This document shows positions 34,201 to 45,706 of a stretch of DNA of 64,000 bases, piece by piece. The notes under the pieces were generated by a model that worked only from the letters and a program-made list of their open reading frames with translations, did no database searches and had not been told where the DNA came from. Source of the DNA: Rugalucina vietnamica (lineage: Eukaryota > Mollusca > Bivalvia > Lucinida > Lucinidae); NCBI GenBank assembly GCA_964017185.1, contig OZ024882.1, positions 38,426,488-38,490,487 on the forward strand, in the 5' to 3' direction. How positions within the stretch are numbered: the first letter of the stretch is position 1; the number at the start of each line of letters is the position of its first letter. The position numbers and the translations under genes were made by a program.

Positions 34201-37200
34201 GCACTAACCGTTACAGTTGCAACCTTTAATGGCAACACGTTAACATTAAGCGTTAGTGGCAACACGTTAAAGCTAGGCGTTGCAGTTGCAAACGTTAGTG
34301 TCAACATGTAAGCATTAACCGTTGCAGTTGCAACCTTTAAAGGCAACACGTTAACATTAAGCATTGCAGTTGCAAGCGTTAGTGGCACTAAGCATTGGAT
34401 TTGCAGCCGTTAATACCGTGGCAACATGTAAAAACTAAGCGTTGCAGTTAAAACCGTTAATGACAGCACGTAAGCTGCTTTGCATTTGCAACCGTTAAAA
34501 CCGTGTCAACACGTTGAAACTAAGCGTTGTAGTTAAAACCGTTAATGGCAACACGTAAACACTAAGCTTTGCATTTGCAACCGTCAAAACAGTTGCAAAC
34601 GTTAGTGTCAACATGGAAGCACTAACCGTTACAGTTGCAACCTTTAATGGCAACACGTTAACATTAAGCGTTAGTGGCAACACGTTAAAGCTAAGTGTTG
34701 CAGTTGCAAACGTTAGTGTTAACATGTAAGCACTAACCGTTGCAGTTGCAACCTTTAAAGGCAACACGTTAACATTAAGCATTGCAGTTGCAAGCGTTAG
34801 TGGCAACACGTTAAAACTAAGCGTTGCAGTTACAACCATTAGTTTCAACATTACAGTAAGTGTAGCATTTGCTTACGTTAATTTCAACACGTTAACACGT
34901 TGCAACCGTTTATGTCAACATGTTAACACTTAGCATTGCAGTTGCAACCATTAGTGTCAACATGTTTACACTAAGCGTTGCAGTTGCAACCGTTAATTAC
35001 AACACGTTAACACTAAGCATTGCGGTTACAATGCGTTAAAACTAAGCGTTGTAGTTAAAACCGTTAATGACAACACGTAAACACTAAGCTTTGCAGTTGC
35101 AACCATTAAAACCATGTCAACACGTTAAAACTAAGCGGTGTAGTTATAACCGTTAATTGCAACACGTTAGCACTAAGCATTGGATTTGCAACCGTTAATA
35201 CCGTGGCAACATGTTAAAACTAAGCGTTGCAGTTAAAACCGTTAATGACAACACGTAAACACTAAGCTTTGCATTTGCAACCGTTAAAACCGTGTCAACA
35301 CGTTAAAACTAAAACTAAGCGTTGTAGTTAAAACCGTTAATGGCAACACGTAAACACTAAGCTTTGCATTTGCAACCGTTAAAACAGTTGCAAACGTTAG
35401 TGTCAACATGTAAGCACTAACCGTTACAGTTGCAACCTTTAATGGCAACACGTTAACATTAAGCGTTAGTGGCAACACGTTAAAGCTAGGCGTTGCAGTT
35501 GCAAACGTTAGTGTCAACATGTAAGCATTAACCGTTGCAGTTGCAACCTTTAAAGGCAACACGTTAACATTAAGCATTGCAGTTGCAAGCGTTAGTGGCA
35601 CTAAGCATTGGATTTGCAACCGTTAATACCGTGGCAACATGTAAAAACTAAGCGTTGCAGTTAAAACCGTTAATGACAACACGTAAGCTGCTTTGCATTT
35701 GCCACCGTTAAAACCGTGTCAACACGTTGAAACTAAGCGTTGTAGTTAAAACCGTTAATGGCAACACGTAAACACTAAGCTTTGCATTTGCAACCGTCAA
35801 AACAGTTGCAAACGTTAGTGTCAACATGGAAGCACTAACCGTTACAGTTGCAACCTTTAATGGCAACACGTTAACATTAAGCGTTAGTGGCAACACGTTA
35901 AAGCTAAGTGTTGCAGTTGGAAACGTTAGTGTTAACATGTAAGCACTAACCGTTGCAGTTGCAACCTTTAAAGGCAACACGTTAACATTAAGCATTGCAG
36001 TTGCAAGCGTTAGTGGCAACACGTTAAAACTAAGCGTTGCAGTTACAACCGTTAGTTTCAACATTACAGTAAGTGTAGCATTTGCTTACGTTAATTTCAA
36101 CACGTTAACATGTTGCAACCGTTTATGTCAACATGTTAACACTCAGCATTGCAGTTGCAACCATTAGTGTCAACATGTTTACACTAAGCGTTGCAGTTGC
36201 AACCGTTAATTACAACACGTTAACACTAAGCATTGCGGTTACAATGCGTTAAAACTAAGCGTTGTAGTTAAAACCGTTAATGACAACACGTAAACACTAA
36301 GCTTTGCAGTTGCAACCATTAAAACCATGTCAACACGTTAAAACTAAGCGTTGTAGTTATAACCGTTAATTGCAACACGTTAGCACTAAGCATTGGATTT
36401 GCAACCGTTAATACCGTGGCAACATGTTAAAACTAAGCGTTGCATTTAAAACCGTTAATGACAACACGTAAACACTAAGCTTTGCATTTGCAACCGTTAA
36501 AACCGTGTCAACACGTTAAAACTAAGCGTTGTAGTTAAAACCGTTAATGGCAACACGTAAACACTAAGCTTTGCATTTGCAACCGTTAAAACAGTTGCAA
36601 ACGTTAGTGTCAACATGTAAGCACTAACCGTTACAGTTGCAACCTTTAATGGCAACACGTTAACATTAAGCGTTAGTGGCAACACGTTAAAGCTAAGCGT
36701 TGCAGTTGCAAACGTTAGTGTCAACATGTAAGCATTAACCGTTGCAGTTGCAACCTTTAAAGGCAACACGTTAACATTAAGCATTGCAGTTGCAAGCGTT
36801 AGTGGCAACACGTTAAAACTAAGCGTTGCAGTTACAACCGTTAGTGTCAACATTACAGTAAGTGTAGCATTCGTTTACGTTAATTTCAACACGTTAACAC
36901 GTTGCAACCGTTTATGTCAACATGTTAACACTTAGCATTGCAGTTGCAACCGTTAGTGTCAACATGTTTACACTAAGCGTTGCAGTTGCAACCGTTAATG
37001 ACAACACGTTAACACTAAGCATTGCGGTTACAATGCGTTAAAACTAAGCGTTGTAGTTAAAACAGTTAATGACAACACGTAAACACTAAGCTTTGCATTT
37101 GCAACCATTAAAACCATGTCAACACGTTAAAACTAAGCGTTGTAGTTATAACCGTTAATTGCAACATATTAGCACTAAGCATTGGATTTGCAACCGTTAA

Positions 37201-40200
37201 TACCGTGGCAACACGTTAAAACTAAGCGTTGCAGTTAAAACCGTTAATGACAACACGTAAACACTAAGCTTTGCATTTGCAACTATTAAAACCATGTCAA
37301 CACGTTGAAACTAAGCGTTGTAGTTATAACCGTTAATTGCAACACGTTAGCACTAAGCATTGGATTTGCAACCGTTAATATCGTGGCAACATGTTAAAAC
37401 TAAGCGTTGCAGTTAAAACAGTTAATGACAACACGTAAACACTAAGCTTTGCATTTGCAACCGTTAAAACCGTGTCAACACGTTAAAACTAAGCGTTGTA
37501 GTTAAAACCGTTAATGGCAACACGTAAACACTAAGCTTTGCATTTGCAACCGTTAAAACAGTTGCAAACGTTAGTGTCAACATGTAAGCACTAACCGTTA
37601 CAGTTGCAACCTTTAATGGCAACACGTTAACATTAAGCGTTAGTGGCAACACGTTAAAGCTAGGCGTTGCAGTTGCAAACGTTAGTGTCAACATGTAAGC
37701 ATTAACCGTTGCAGTTGCAACCTTTAAAGGCAACACGTTAACATTAAGCATTGCAGTTGCAAGCGTTAGTGGCACTAAGCATTGGATTTGCAACCGTTAA
37801 TACCGTGGCAACATGTAAAAACTAAGCGTTGCAGTTAAAACCGTTAATGACAACACGTAAGCTGCTTTGCATTTGCAACCGTTAAAACCGTGTCAACACG
37901 TTGAAACTAAGCGTTGTAGTTAAAACCGTTAATGGCAACACGTAAACACTAAGCTTTGCATTTGCAACCGTCAAAACAGTTGCAAACGTTAGTGTCAACA
38001 TGGAAGCACTAACCGTTACAGTTGCAACCTTTAATGGCAACACGTTAACATTAAGCGTTAGTGGCAACGCGTTAAAGCTAAGTGTTGCAGTTGCAAACGT
38101 TAGTGTTAACATGTAAGCACTAACCGTTGCAGTTGCAACCTTTAAAGGCAACACGTTAACATTAAGCATTGCAGTTGCAAGCGTTAGTGGCAACACGTTA
38201 AAACTAAGCGTTGCAGTTACAACCGTTAGTTTCAACATTACAGTAAGTGTAGCATTTGCTTACGTTAATTTCAACACGTTAACACGTTGCAACCGTTTAT
38301 GTCAACATGTTAACACTTAGCATTGCAGTTGCAACCATTAGTGTCAACATGTTTACACTAAGCGTTGCAGTTGCAACCGTTAATTACAACACGTTAACAC
38401 TAAGCATTGCGGTTACAATGCGTTAAAACTAAGCGTTGTAGTTAAAACCGTTAATGACAACACGTAAACACTAAGCTTTGCAGTTGCAACCATTAAAACC
38501 ATGTCAACACGTTAAAACTAAGCGTTGTAGTTATAACCGTTAATTGCAACACGTTAGCACTAAGCATTGGATTTGCAACCGTTAATACCGTGGCAACACG
38601 TTAAAACTAAGCGTTGCAGTTAAAACCGTTAATGCCAACACGTAAACACTAAGCTTTGCATTTGCAACCGTTAAAACCGTGTCAACACGTTAAAACTAAG
38701 CGTTGTAGTTAAAACCGTTAATGGCAACACGTAAACACTAAGCTTTCTATTTGCAACCGTTAAAACAGTTGCAAACGTTAGTGTCAACATGTAAGCACTA
38801 ACCGTTACAGTTGCAACCTTTAATGGCAACACGTTAACATTAAGCGTTAGTGGCAACACGTTAAAGCTAGGCGTTGCAGTTGCAAACGTTAGTGTCAACA
38901 TGTAAGCATTAACCGTTGCAGTTGCAACCTTTAAAGGCAACACGTTAACATTAAGCATTGCAGTTGCAAGCGTTAGTGGCAACACGTTAAAACTAAGCGT
39001 TGCAGTTACAACCGTTAGTGTCAACATTACAGTAAGTGTAGCATTCGTTTACGTTAATTTCAACACGTTAACACGTTGCAACCGTTTATGTCAACATGTT
39101 AACACTTAGTATTGCAGTTGCAACCGTTAGTGTCAACATGTTTACACTAAGCGTTGCAGTTGCAACCGTTAATGACAACACGTTAACACTAAGCATTGCG
39201 GTTACAATGCGTTAAAACTAAGCGTTGTAGTTAAAACCGTTAATGACAACACGTAAACACTAAGCTTTGCATTTGCAACCATTAAAACCATATCAACACG
39301 TTAAAACTAAACGTTGTAGTTATAACCGTTAATTGCAACACATTAGCACTAAGCATTGGATTTGCAACCGTTAATACCGTGGCAACACGTTAAAACTAAG
39401 CGTTGCCGTTAAAACCGTTAATGACAACACGTAAACACTAAGCTTTGCATTTACAACTATTAAAACCATGTCAACACGTTAAAACTAAGCGTTGTAGTTA
39501 TAACCGTTAATGGCAACACGTTAGCACTAAGCATTGGATTTGCAACCGTTAATACCGTGGCAACATGTTAAAACTAAGCGTTGCAGTTAAAACCGTTAAT
39601 GACAACACGTAAACACTAAGCTTTGTATTTGCAACCGTTAAAACCGTGTCAACACGTTAAAACTAAGCGTTGTAGTTAAAACCGTTAATGGCAACACGTA
39701 AACACTAAGCTTTGCATTTGCAACCGTTAAAACAGTTGCAAACGTTAGTGTCAACATGTAAGCACTAACCGTTACAGTTGCAACCTTCAATGGCAACACG
39801 TTAACATTAAGCGTTAGTGGCAACACGTTAAAGCTAAGCGTTGCAGTTGCAAACGTTAGTGTCAACATGTAAGCATTAACCGTTGCAGTTGCAACCTTTA
39901 AAGGCAACACGTTAACATTAAGCATTGCAGTTGCAAGCGTTAGTGGCAACACGTTAAAACTAAGCGTTGCAGTTACAACCGTTAGTGTCAACATTACAGT
40001 AAGTGTAGCATTCGTTTACGTTAATTTCAACACGTTAACACGTTGCAACCGTTTATGTCAACATGTTAACACTTAGCATTGCAGTTGCAACCGTTAGTGT
40101 CAACATGTTTACACTAAGCGTTGCAGTTGCAACCGTTAATGACAACACGTTAACACTAAGCATTGCGGTTACAATGCGTTAAAACTAAGCGTTGTAGTTA

Positions 40201-41255
40201 AAACCGTTAATGACAACACGTAAACACTAAGCTTTGCATTTGCAACCATTAAAACCATGTCAACACGTTAAAACTAAGCGTTGTAGTTATAACCGTTAAT
40301 TGCAACACATTAGCACTAAGCATTGGATTTGCAACCGTTAATACCGTGGCAACACGTTAAAACTAAGCGTTGCAGTTAAAACCGTTAATGACAACACGTA
40401 AACACTAAGCTTTGCATTTGCAACTATTAAAACCATGTCAACACGTTAAAACTAAGCGTTGTAGTTATAACCGTTAATTGCAACACGTTAGCACTAAGCA
40501 TTGGATTTGCAACCGTTAATACCGTGGCAACATGTTAAAACTAAGCGTTGCAGTTAAAACCGTTAATGACAACACGTAAACACTAAGCTTTGCATTTGCA
40601 ACCGTTAAAACCGTGTCAACACGTTAAAACTAAGCGTTGTAGTTAAAACCGTTAATGGCAACACGTAAACACTAAGCTTTGCATTTGCAACCGTTAAAAC
40701 AGTTGCAAACGTTAGTGTCAACATGTAAGCACTAACCGTTACAGTTGCAACCTTTAATGGCAACACGTTAACATTAAGCGTTAGTGGCAACACGTTAAAG
40801 CTAGGCGTTGCAGTTGCAAACGTTAGTGTCAACATGTAAGCATTAACCGTTGCAGTTGCAAACTTTAAAGGCAACACGTTAACATTAAGCATTGCAGTTG
40901 CAAGCGTTAGTGGCACTAAGCATTGGATTTGCAACCGTTAATACCGTGGCAATATGTAAAAACTAAGCGTTGCAGTTAAAACCGTTAATGACAACACGTA
41001 AGCTGCTTTGCATTTGCAACCGTTAAAACCGTGTCAACACGTTGAAACTAAGCGTTGTAGTTAAAACCGTTAATGGCAACACGTAAACACTAAGCTTTGC
41101 ATTTGCAACCGCCAAAACAGTTGCAAACGTTAGTGTCAACATGGAAGCACTAACCGTTACAGTTGCAACCTTTAATGGCAACACGTTAACATTAAGCGTT
41201 AGTGGCAACACGTTAAAGCTACGTGTTGCAGTTGCAAACGTTAGTGTTAACATGT
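28205..41255. repeat. 42 bp minisatellite, 13 kb array A5 with higher-order units
   Basis: Roughly 310 monomers. In the right half the sequence repeats in larger units. The anchor phrase 'accgtgtcaacacgtt' falls at 34077, 34495, 35284, 35708, 36497, 37464, 37882, 38671, 39638, 40605 and 41023, giving steps of 418, 789, 424, 789, 967, 418, 789, 967, 967 and 418 bp. Units at the same step look nearly identical, while neighbouring 42 bp monomers inside a unit differ clearly. That is the signature of higher-order repeats. The left half (28205-33500) has looser steps (1078, 938, 720, 898). The 418 bp unit is a shortened 967 unit joined at 'gttagtggcactaagcattgg'. Frames open on the minus strand are by-products. 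Confidence 0.95.
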
Positions 41256-41844
41256 AACTTGTACCTATGATAGGTAACTTGTACCTATGTTATTCCTTGA
41301 CATGTGTCCAAAGACATAGGGGTGGGTATCAAAACTGTTAATGCTCCTGGGTGACAGAATTAGGTCAAAAGTCAAATGCGTGCAAAATAACAAACACCCG
41401 TTACAATAATAAAGTAATTTGCATTTCAAACATGGACTGACTTAAAGCAACATATGCTCATTTTATTCATTGACAAATGCTTAAACTCATACGAGTATAT
41501 TCCAAGTTGGTTACTGCCTCTGGGTCACAGAATTAGGTCAAAGGTCATATGAGTGCAAAAATATCAAAACCTATAATGATTACTAAATAATGCATTTCTA
41601 TCACAAAATTATGGGCTGGCTGAAAGAAAGTTACCCAAAGGATTTGTAGTACATCTCTGAGATGATTTAAGGCTTATCTAGAAAATAATGCATGTTAGCC
41701 ATTGAGGCCAAAGGTCAGATGAGGTCATCAATTCAAAACAGGGTATACCCTGAAAATGCATTCACAATTTCAGTTACTGGAACGTTTCAGTTGTAAAAGT
41801 AGCTGACAGAGATAGGAGGTCTTGCTGTGCTTGTTTGGCATTGA
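41256..41844. repeat. ~173 bp degenerate tandem repeat with AGGTCA motifs
   Basis: Blocks starting near 41338 and 41511 share 'gttactgcctctgggtcaca' style sequence followed by 'gaattaggtcaaaggtca', and a weaker third block follows near 41690. A perfect direct repeat AGGTCAAAGGTCA lies at 41535-41547. It resembles the ~120 bp satellite at 14335-15530 in its motif content, so it may be a distant relative. Confidence 0.6.
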
Positions 41845-41855
41845 TAGTTTTAAGT

Positions 41856-42384
41856 TAGATCAGCTGGCTAACCTGCACTCCGATACACTTCGTGACCTCG
41901 CTCCTCTCTCGTGACAGCTTAGCATTAGTTGCCTTTAAACTATGGTCGAACAGATTATGGATTTCGTAAGAAGCTTATAGCTGCTTTATTTGGTGAGAAT
42001 TATTAGAATTTTTCGTATGTTTTGTTAGAAAATGCAAAAATCTTTTTGTAAACATCTGGTAAGCCTGCAGAAATTTCAATTAATTTGCAAAAAGCAATCG
42101 ATTTTCTACTTTGTGTCCCGTATTCTACAGTAGTCTCCCCTTATCTATTTATAGACGCATGTGATATTTTCCACAGAGAACATGATGTATTTCATGAATC
42201 TGCGTATCTTTACATCTAGAATATGTAAAAACTAAGTCCTATCAGTCATAAAAGATATAACATAACTTAATTTTCAATTTATTTGGCGTCTTGGATGATT
42301 TTTCATTTTCGACCAAGGGCTCAATACATGTCATTTCCGTCGGTATGGAGAGGTCTAACGGAATACCGATGGAAATATTCCGTC
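41856..42384 (+). mobile_element. SINE-like repeat, copy 3, with perfect 11 bp target duplication
   Basis: 529 bp flanked by TAGTTTTAAGT at 41845-41855 and 42385-42395. The left end TAGATCAGCTGG fits an RNA polymerase III A box (one mismatch), and GGTCGAACA near 41943 is a weak B box, about 80 bp downstream. The 3' end is 'ggaaatattccgtc', which pairs partly with 'accgacggaaat' inside, and there is no poly-A. Best reading: a tRNA-derived SINE whose 3' part could come from a partner LINE. Two other copies (12049 and 16471) lie on the minus strand. Confidence 0.8.
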
Positions 42385-42395
42385 TAGTTTTAAGT

Positions 42396-43269
42396 ATGAA
42401 ATACAAAATCTGGACTATAGTAATCTGTTCTTGCAGGTCTATTTGTACCCCATCGCACTGTTTCGCTTAGGATGAAAGTGTAGTAAAACAAGACTAAATT
42501 ATTAAAACAAGCATGTTTCACTATTACCCACAAAAATAAATCTTCTTAATCTGATCAACCTTTGTAAAGATTATACATTATGATGTTCATTTCATTTGTA
42601 CATGATGTGAAAATACTTTCCTTATTGAATGTAATTGATTGCCCCAACCCATTGACCCCCCCCCCCCCCACAAGAAAACAAACGAGCAAAACGACAAAAC
42701 AAATCATATGAATGTACTATTCATTTTGCCCATTTTCAGAACTGTAGCAATTTCCAGAATTTAAGTCAGAATTTAAGTCATTTGGAAAGTATGGAACTTT
42801 CGAAGATGGGGTACAGCCCAGTTTGTGTCGGACCTGGTCGGAATCCGAATTGTTGGTTTTCTCATGCACAGTCTCAAATACAGCCGTCCACTATGGACCA
42901 CATTGAAAACATTTGATTACGATCCTAAGCCTTCTAAAACCTATACCAAAGCCGCAAATAGAATTCATTATCTTCTCTTCATACAATGTGCATTGTAGTT
43001 ACATGTATTACAATCTTTATACTTCATAAAGCCTAAATTTCAATCCTCGGTGCCTCTGTCTTGGTCATTTGCAGTTGGCCTTTTCACATGGAAGTTTGGA
43101 TGGTCTCAGAAGCAAGAGTAACAGCGACCAAAAGAACTTGTAAAACATCTGAAAAAAAATGAGCTTTTATGTGATACATCCATTTGACAGTCAACACATT
43201 ACGAAAACTTGCCCATGCAATATGCAGATATTTTTTTCATCTGTAAAAAAATGAAACCAAAATTTTGGA
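42396..43269. other. no gene recognised
   Basis: AT-rich, with a run of about 14 C at 42656-42669. If the Mutator-like gene to the right is intact, this may be intron or later exon territory, but I cannot recognise further exons. Confidence 0.35.
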
Positions 43270-43445
43270 AAAAATTGGATATGTTTAATATTTTTGCTAA
43301 AACATTGATTGTGGGTACATGTTAGAACTGCCTCGCCGAGGCCGGTTCTAACGAGTACCCACAATCTATGTTTTGGAACAAAAATAAGGAAAATAGGTAT
43401 ACCGCTGTAAACCCCAGTTCTGCTATATATAAGTGGGGTATAAGG
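43270..43445. repeat. long-hairpin repeat family, copy 1
   Basis: Arms 43301-43337 and 43338-43373 pair over about 32 of 37 positions around a CTCGCCGAGG centre. It is preceded by 'ttaatatttttgct' and followed by 'accccagttctg' and 'agtggggtat', features shared with 43640-43800 and 63110-63315. The function is unknown. It could be a conserved end structure of a transposon family. Confidence 0.65.
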
Positions 43446-43639
43446 GTTTTTTCAATACACAGATATGTTTTCCTGATGAGTAAACAGTTTGCACAGTGTC
43501 TTAGGCTGTTTTTAACGCAGTACTGAAATGAACTATAATGATGTGTCTTGCACAAACCATTAATTTCAAAAACATGATATACAACAATTTTTACATTTGC
43601 TATTTTTTGTTGTTGAAAATTTCTTTTCTTATTTTTTTC

Positions 43640-43800
43640 TTTAATATATTTGCTCAAAACATAGCTTGTGGAACACATTAGAACTTCCTAAGAGAGGTGT
43701 TTCTAATGAGTAGCCACAAAGTATAATGTTTTTGAACCTGTGAAACCAGTTTCTAACTTTACATAAAATTTATAAAAGTGGGGTGTAAAATGGTATACTT
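43640..43800. repeat. long-hairpin repeat family, copy 2
   Basis: A diverged copy of the hairpin at 43301-43373: 'ttaatatatttgctcaaaac' leads, arms carry 'ttagaact' and 'gtttctaa', and 'agtggggtgt' trails. Pairing is weaker. Both copies lie in the apparent intron after the Mutator-like exon. Confidence 0.55.
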
Positions 43801-43964
43801 TTCATACAGCACTGTGCCCCTGGTCAGATCTGATGCAGGTTTGAGTCTGGCATTCTACCACCACTTTGTGCACTTTTTAAAACATAGCAAAAATAGGAAA
43901 AGAATAATTCAAAACTATTGATAAATTATTTGACCATTCTTTGTTGTACCTTAGTTATACTCAC

Positions 43965-44468
43965 CCAAAGCAGCTTTAGTGTTCACATCAAACGTTCTGC
44001 GACCACGGAGTGTCTCATTGGCATTGTGGAACTTATTTGTTGTAACTGAGTTCAATACCCCACAAACACATTATCTATGTACAGAATACTGCCGAACCCC
44101 ATTCTGGTTTCTTCTACAATATTATGGAGATGCAGTGGCTGCCCACAGTCCCAACAGCTTTTCAATTGTTCGGCCAGTCCATCTAATTCAACTATTCTGC
44201 GCCCATCGCGCCAAGTGAGATGTTCAGAATTTTCTTCATCAGCTGGTGAGGAAACGTTTACTGTGTGGGTGTCGGAAACCTGTTCGCACGAACTTTGGTT
44301 CGTTTGTTCGGAACTGTGTTCGAATTCAGCCAAAGTTTCGTCCTGCACGTTGACACTTTTGTTCAATAAGTTGCTAGAGTCATTATACACCCTCATTCGC
44401 ATTGAACAACGTTCTCGTCGTTGTTTCTCCGACAGTTTTATGAATTTTCCTTTCCGTCTCGCTGGCAT
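43965..44468 (-). CDS. Mutator-like transposase, 5' exon (frameshifted)
   Basis: The ATG at 44468 opens MPARRKGKFIKLSEKQRRER, a basic N-terminus. Residues about 90-125 read GRRIVELDGLAEQLKSC, W-D-C-G, PLHLHNIVEETRMGFGSIL, the N-terminal zinc-binding block of the Mutator-like transposase domain common in bivalve genomes (first cysteine pair C-x2-C). The initial frame stops near 44052. In the next frame the expected continuation is present: CVCGVLNSVTTNKFHN, then GRRTFDVNTKAALG, so there is a small frameshift between them. The exon closes on GTGAGT (donor just left of 43965), exactly after VNTKAALG. No later exons, including the catalytic core, are recognised to the left. It may be a decayed transposon copy or a pseudogene; sequencing error is another explanation for the shift. 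Confidence 0.75.
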
Positions 44469-45120
44469 TTGGTTGGTTGGTTGTAGCTAAGCCCTAATTG
44501 GCCGTAGTGTTCTCTCGGTGAAGTGACTCTCTGTATTTTCTCTAAGTATAACTGTCACACAAGTAATCCTGCGTAGGTGGTGCGCTAATGTCTTGTTGCG
44601 ATAGAAGTAAAGTCTATTTTCCAATCAATGCCACTCTTCGAATGTTATTTAACCAGAGCCCCTTTAATCTGAAATTGCCAAACAATTCACAGTAACCACT
44701 TGTAATTGTATCAGCCTACTAACTAAGACACCCATTTGCAGCTCACTATGCAGAGATCAATTCCGAATGCTCCTTGTATAAACACTGAACACTGGTGTTG
44801 ACTCAGACTTAAATGTACCTTAACATATTCAGTCCCAAGGTAGGAAGTAGTCTTTATCACAATTGATTTAAAGTTAGAATGCAGAAAACAACAAACATCA
44901 CAAGGAGATGAACATCACAATATTTGCTCTTTATCACAGATCAATGCTTGTAGCATGCTTATATAAAAACCTGTGAAAAACCTTTTGACTAGACTTATAT
45001 TGAGAAATACTAAACAATAAATTGTTGATATTTGCCATGCATACAATGTATTCAAGCACACAAACATTAACTATGAACACCTTAAAATGAAAATGTGTGA
45101 TGACTGATGGAAGATACATA

Positions 45121-45124
<4 letters not shown>
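44469..45124. other. upstream of the Mutator-like exon, no gene recognised
   Basis: It should hold the promoter of the minus-strand exon if the gene is live. No TATA box or other element stands out. It ends at a poly-T. Confidence 0.35.

Positions 45125-45173
<49 letters not shown>
45125..45173. repeat. poly-T tract (49 nt)
   Basis: Pure T run. The minus-strand lysine-rich frame across it is an artefact. Confidence 0.9.
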
Positions 45174-45468
45174 CATATATAACAATGATAAATGCATGAC
45201 CATGAGACTATGATTATTGTTGATGGAAGCTGAAATCTACATGTATAATTCATTTTGAATGACAGCACATACTTATATTATCAATTATTGAAATGCTCAG
45301 ACATGCCTTAAACAGCATTTCTAAAGTCAGTCAAGCAACAAAATTCACAGGCACCCCAAAGAAACAGCTACCATGACAATGAAATATTTGGCTATTAACC
45401 AAAAAGAGATTATTTCACTCAATGATAAAATACCCCATAGCGGATGGTGCTCCTTTATCAACAGCGAT

Positions 45469-45472
<4 letters not shown>

Positions 45473-45520
<48 letters not shown>

Positions 45521-45533
45521 ATAATAATAATAA
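45473..45533. repeat. poly-A followed by (TAA)n
   Basis: Forty-six A and then about five TAA repeats. It lies beyond the 3' end of the LINE at 45707 but on the wrong strand to be that element's tail. It is more likely the tail of a separate plus-strand insertion. Confidence 0.85.
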
Positions 45534-45664
45534 ACAGTAATGATTAATGTGTAGGAGCTGGTGGCAGTGTATGAATTACAATTAATGAATTAAGTATCCA
45601 ACCATACACACATAAAGTAAGATTCAGTATAATACATTACAGGGAATGAGGAGGTGCTGGGTGA

Positions 45665-45691
45665 GGGGGGGGAGGGGAGGGGGGGCAGGGG
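45665..45691 (+). other. G-quadruplex candidate
   Basis: Four G runs of 8, 4, 7 and 4 separated by one or two bases. It lies in the 3' flank of the minus-strand LINE. Confidence 0.7.
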
Positions 45692-45706
45692 AATATGTGA
45701 GAAGCA

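Noticed and set aside
29475-41253. A family of about 118-codon minus-strand ORFs, regularly spaced, as a tandem gene cluster
   Set aside because: They are the higher-order repeat units of the minisatellite seen in translation. Length variants track DNA unit variants, not protein domains.
28205-41255. CRISPR-like array
   Set aside because: There are no constant repeats with unique spacers; the whole 42 bp unit is repeated, and the genome is clearly eukaryotic.
44934-45203. Lysine-rich minus-strand frame
   Set aside because: It is created by the poly-T tract at 45125-45173.
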